NCBI RefSeq assembly: GCF_039655745.1
Contig: NZ_JBBYXI010000002.1
Coordinates: forward strand, 496,001-560,000
Reading direction: 5' to 3'
Origin: Hohaiivirga grylli
GTDB lineage: Bacteria; Pseudomonadota; Alphaproteobacteria; Rhizobiales; Beijerinckiaceae
DNA length: 64,000 bases
This document shows positions 62,101 through 64,000 of this stretch, piece after piece. The notes below the pieces were generated by a model that saw only the letters and a list, made by a program, of their open reading frames with translations, made no database searches and was not told the DNA's origin. Both the position numbers and the translations under genes were made by a program. How positions within the stretch are numbered: the first letter of the stretch is position 1; the number at the start of each line of letters is the position of its first letter.

Positions 62101-64000
62101 ACGGCTCCTGAATTTGAACCCGTTGTTGTGACAGAGCCTGAGTTCTGTACGTATTCAACATTGCCGCCCGTATTCAGGAGAACGCCAACTGCATTATTTC
62201 CGATTGTGGAGACAGTGCTACCGTCAGCCTGTTGGAAGGTGATTTTGCCTGCTCCCGAGGAGGTTGCATTGATGCCGACAGAGCCATCACCCTCTGTCGC
62301 GATAACGCTCGCAGTACCATTCGTAATCTGTCTGAGAGTGATGGTGCCTGTAGCCGAAGCCCGAAGAGCATCAGAAGTTGCTCCGGTCGTCTTAATGGTT
62401 CCAGAGCTAATCGCACTTATGAGGCCGTTCGACGCTTTAATATCTGCTGCAATTGCGTTTGCACCCGATGACTGGATCACGCTGCCGCTATCCTGAGTAA
62501 AGGTAATAGTTGATGCATTAACCTGTACGGCACCAGCATCATCTCCTGTTGTGGTGATGGATGCATTCTGGGCCTGAGCAAAGGTTGATGCACCAGCTGT
62601 ACTCAGCAGTACGCCTGTCGAGTTGTTACCTGTTGTCGTAATTGAGCCCGTGTTTCGCTGAACAAAATCAATCTGACTGCCGGCTGTTGAGACAGCATTG
62701 ACACCAAGTGAGGTGAGGCCGGTTGTTGATACCTTTCCACCGACATCCTGTATCAGGGTAATATTGCCAGATGTACTGGTTGCCTTGATTGCATCTGATG
62801 TGTCGCCAGACGTTTTAATCTGGCCTTGATGCAGAATGCCAAGGGCACCAGCTGCAACCTGAAGATTAAGGGCAGAGGAATTTACACCTGCTGTCTCAAT
62901 AATGCTGTTATTGGCAAGCTGGTTGAAGGTCAGGGTTGCTGCGCCATTGGCAACAGCCTTGAGAGCAATCGAGGTATCACCTGTTGTTGCGATACGGCCG
63001 CCATCATACTGCAATACAGTAATGTCCGCTGATGTGCTGGCAATATCTGCTGCATTTGAAGTGTCGCCCGATGAGGTCAGAACACCTGCCTGGCTGAAGG
63101 TAATAATGCCACTGTCACTGCGCATGAGAACAGAGTTTGAGTTATCACCACTAGATGTGATTGTTGTACCGGCAGCTTGTAAGAAGTCTGCTTTAATCGC
63201 ATTGGCTGCCGTTATCTTAACGGACTGAGAGTTTACACCAGCTGTTGAAATACTGCCTGCACCCAGCACAACACGTGCAAAATCAGTACCTTGCAGAATA
63301 TAATTGCCGTTTTTGAAATCTGTTACAGTTGGTGAAGCTGCGCCTGTTCCGAGCAGTGCCTGCCCCTGAGTGACATCAATACCAACAGAGCTGTCGGTTT
63401 TCATATCAATTGTTACAGCACCATTGGTCGCGAGCAGGGCATTTTCATGGGCAATTTTAATGCCTGTCAGGTTGTTGTTCGCACTGACATTCTGATTCAA
63501 CCCTTCAGAGCTGACATTCAGAGCTCCGCCGACCCAAAGTGCACCATCTGCAACATCAATGCCCAAGCCGTTGCTGGCATTTGCAATCTTGATATTAACA
63601 TTGCCATCAACCTTGGCCTCACCTTCATTCAGGAGAATACCGGTAACGTAATTTAATGTATCTTTAGCGCCGGTTGCATTGTTGTCGTAATAATTGACGT
63701 ATTCATGAGCACCAATATTCATATTGATGTCGCCAGCAACATAAGCGCGGCCACGGAGCCTCTCAATCAGAACGTCATTATATTTTAGATCTTCAGCTGT
63801 AACGGCCAGACTATTAGCGTTCCCCTGTGTTACGCTACCGTTTGCGAAGGCATTGTGATTATAATCACCGCCAACAAACAGCAGCCCACCTCTGACACGT
63901 GTGCCATTAAGGATATTATTATTAGCCGTTCCGGCACCATTGCCCTGAACGACGTTCATATCGCCCTTAATGTCCATGAGGCCATACAGACGGATGACAT
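59136..64000 (-). CDS. Large type V autotransporter with nested repeats (5' end outside the window)
   Basis: At least 1620 residues, open at the right edge: the frame continues without a stop to 64000, and no signal peptide is in view. Numbering from the ATG codon at 63977, residues about 240-930 are 24 copies of a roughly 29-residue unit with core (S/T)-x-x-G-(D/N)-(N/x)-S-x-(A/G)-(V/L). These are followed by less regular beta-helix, a proline-rich linker (about 1258-1285) and a C-terminal barrel (about 1330-1613) with WYVEPQAQIIYQ. The protein ends IEWR, one residue after the usual aromatic. A Cys pair (CGYSC) sits between linker and barrel. Likely adhesin; ligand unknown. Confidence 0.92.
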   Translation of the reverse strand, partial: VIRLYGLMDIKGDMNVVQGNGAGTANNNILNGTRVRGGLLFVGGDYNHNAFANGSVTQGNANSLAVTAEDLKYNDVLIERLRGRAYVAGDINMNIGAHEYVNYYDNNATGAKDTLNYVTGILLNEGEAKVDGNVNIKIANASNGLGIDVADGALWVGGALNVSSEGLNQNVSANNNLTGIKIAHENALLATNGAVTIDMKTDSSVGIDVTQGQALLGTGAASPTVTDFKNGNYILQGTDFARVVLGAGSISTAGVNSQSVKITAANAIKADFLQAAGTTITSSGDNSNSVLMRSDSGIITFSQAGVLTSSGDTSNAADIASTSADITVLQYDGGRIATTGDTSIALKAVANGAATLTFNQLANNSIIETAGVNSSALNLQVAAGALGILHQGQIKTSGDTSDAIKATSTSGNITLIQDVGGKVSTTGLTSLGVNAVSTAGSQIDFVQRNTGSITTTGNNSTGVLLSTAGASTFAQAQNASITTTGDDAGAVQVNASTITFTQDSGSVIQSSGANAIAADIKASNGLISAISSGTIKTTGATSDALRASATGTITLRQITNGTASVIATEGDGSVGINATSSGAGKITFQQADGSTVSTIGNNAVGVLLNTGGNVEYVQNSGSVTTTGSNSGAVQANAAAITFMQGGGSLVQSAGINSVAANFQATTGALDAKLEGDIKSLGANSDALKARSTNGAISIMQLQGLSGSTISTEGNDSAGINAVSSGNGKISLSQATNTKVSTKGDNAVGIILNTGGAIEFKQGQTASVSTTGTGSGGMQLNGNSILFEQVSSGTVQTSGSNAIAANLQTTTGLADTRVEGTISSQGTNSDALKVGTTGGNINLYVAGTAQIRSAGNSSYGVNAIAGGAGNITATQSGGVSSAGNDATAFSLKADNGNVVYVQNSGAGYTLAAGENSSALSVSSANGTFDVTLSGVTSMSTTTLQANAAAVVLDGQGTMKIAQIAEVLANTNNIAILKQDNGSVDIDSAGHVVGSILLTGAGDNTVYLHGKTDSVGSDMQKIDGGVGGTTKLTLSADLGDFLMNAYSEGTATPTGIAGETFSQLLNWKTVDIADGARMNMVGDVSQGAGVAIETVNIGMGSTLSKTHILSTIMNADLVNNEGTIDLRNFTDTATNKLGITGDYIGAANSVLLVSTHWNNDPNPVITGNVVSSLSETDHLLIQGTATGQTIVRLPNDIIGDISVADIVAPGSYEKLTKPVITVLTDHENAPAVFTGSAQTTNAGEAQLVKRGNDYVFVLQASNPYPPVVTPVDPGSPPPVTPPPTPTPIPIYSQATSAYVQMPRVNMELGYDILGTYHERTGEPLVTAWDKCGYSCSAMVKSQAWGRLIAKHTENEGEKRLSYEGNTFILQAGHDLYTHYDSDNQGAKTVFGVMGTYARVDDLKFYDKYRSVSGMVVGDKHTGNGSVEAGGVGFYLTKVGAKGAYLDVVGQFNYFNNTYKPRSGGDKKSQNGYGLTLSAEVGAPFKITENWYVEPQAQIIYQRLSLDNFYDGYRNVNQKDADGWRGRVGFRLAYSAPTEYQRTKTFFLKGNIWHDFQGTSDVALGRDVVSERYNHTWGEVGAGFQLPINDSAYVFTDVSYARSFSDAKREEYRGNLGLKIEWR
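61190..63260 (-). repeat. Nested repeat array in the second autotransporter passenger
   Basis: 24 units averaging 28-29 residues, the core glycines falling at residues 248, 277, 304, 333, 364, 391, 420, 450, 478, 505, 532, 563, 593, 620, 647, 674, 706, 736, 764, 791, 818, 847, 875 and 905 (counted from 63977). From 364 on they group in fives: types with G at 364, 505, 647 and 791 recur every 141-144 residues, and units inside each cycle match by position (for example SDAI/SDAL at 391, 532, 674, 818). Confidence 0.85.

Noticed and set aside
61190..63260. Regular repeats that could suggest a CRISPR array
   Set aside because: The periodicity is in the protein (about 29 residues, about 87 bp), copies are diverged, and the frame is open throughout; no identical short repeats with unique spacers.
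63977..64000. Possible true start of the second autotransporter at the ATG at 63977
   Set aside because: The frame stays open upstream to the window edge, no SD or signal peptide is present, and the sequence reads as passenger; the gene is simply cut by the window.
1..64000. Phage, insertion sequence, toxin-antitoxin, restriction or other defence system
   Set aside because: No transposase, integrase, nuclease-methylase or antitoxin-like product and no terminal inverted repeats were found. The window is mainly core genes.

Overview
The window comes from an alphaproteobacterium of the order Hyphomicrobiales (Rhizobiales), most like the Brucellaceae/Bartonellaceae. The gene order clpX-lon-hupB, nuoA-N-birA-rnj-mce-DUF1467-proS-lolC/E-lolD-dnaE and rpsB-tsf-pyrH-frr-uppS-cdsA-dxr-rseP-bamA-lpxD-fabZ-lpxA-lpxI-lpxB is the arrangement I know from Brucella relatives. 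Other markers agree: short prolyl-tRNA synthetase, RNase J, LpxI instead of LpxH, a GTTC-N7-GTTC SOS box and DUF1467. By eye G+C is about half, lower than Brucella and higher than most Bartonella, so a Pseudochrobactrum-like lineage is possible. That is an inference; no marker here fixes the genus.

Layout. 1-4.7 kb: proteostasis and nucleoid genes (clpX, lon, hupB) and tRNA-Val. 4.7-5.6 kb: an A+T-rich gene-free stretch with several inverted repeats. 5.6-10.7 kb: a 1702-residue autotransporter. 11.0-11.4 kb: two identical tRNA-Asp genes. 11.7-26.2 kb: the complete 14-gene respiratory complex I operon. 26.2-37.7 kb: birA, RNase J, methylmalonyl-CoA epimerase, a DUF1467 membrane protein, proS, Lol lipoprotein export, a HugZ-like protein, a 33-residue membrane microprotein and dnaE. 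37.9-52.5 kb: translation genes (rpsB, tsf, pyrH, frr) running into isoprenoid, phospholipid and outer-membrane biogenesis (uppS, cdsA, dxr, rseP, bamA, lpxD, fabZ, lpxA, lpxI, lpxB). 52.5-58.4 kb: gltA and gltX (minus), comEC (plus) and lexA (minus) with its SOS box. 58.6-64 kb: an OmpA-type lipoprotein and a second large autotransporter, both minus strand; the autotransporter runs off the right edge.

How it works together. Most of the window is core housekeeping, organised round the respiratory chain and the cell envelope: UppS and Dxr supply isoprenoid carrier, CdsA supplies phospholipid, the Lpx enzymes make lipid A, LolC/E-LolD sorts lipoproteins, and BamA inserts beta-barrels, which would include the barrels of the two autotransporters. 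The accessory part is the two autotransporters and their flanks. I found no phage, insertion sequence, CRISPR array, toxin-antitoxin pair or defence locus.

The most notable unexplained signals are: a three-stem leader RNA before rpsB, behind a matching promoter; a two-level repeat (about 29 residues inside about 143 residues) in the second autotransporter; a helix-hairpin-helix tail on ribosomal protein S2; the 33-residue microprotein; and hairpins that overlap the stop codons of several genes.
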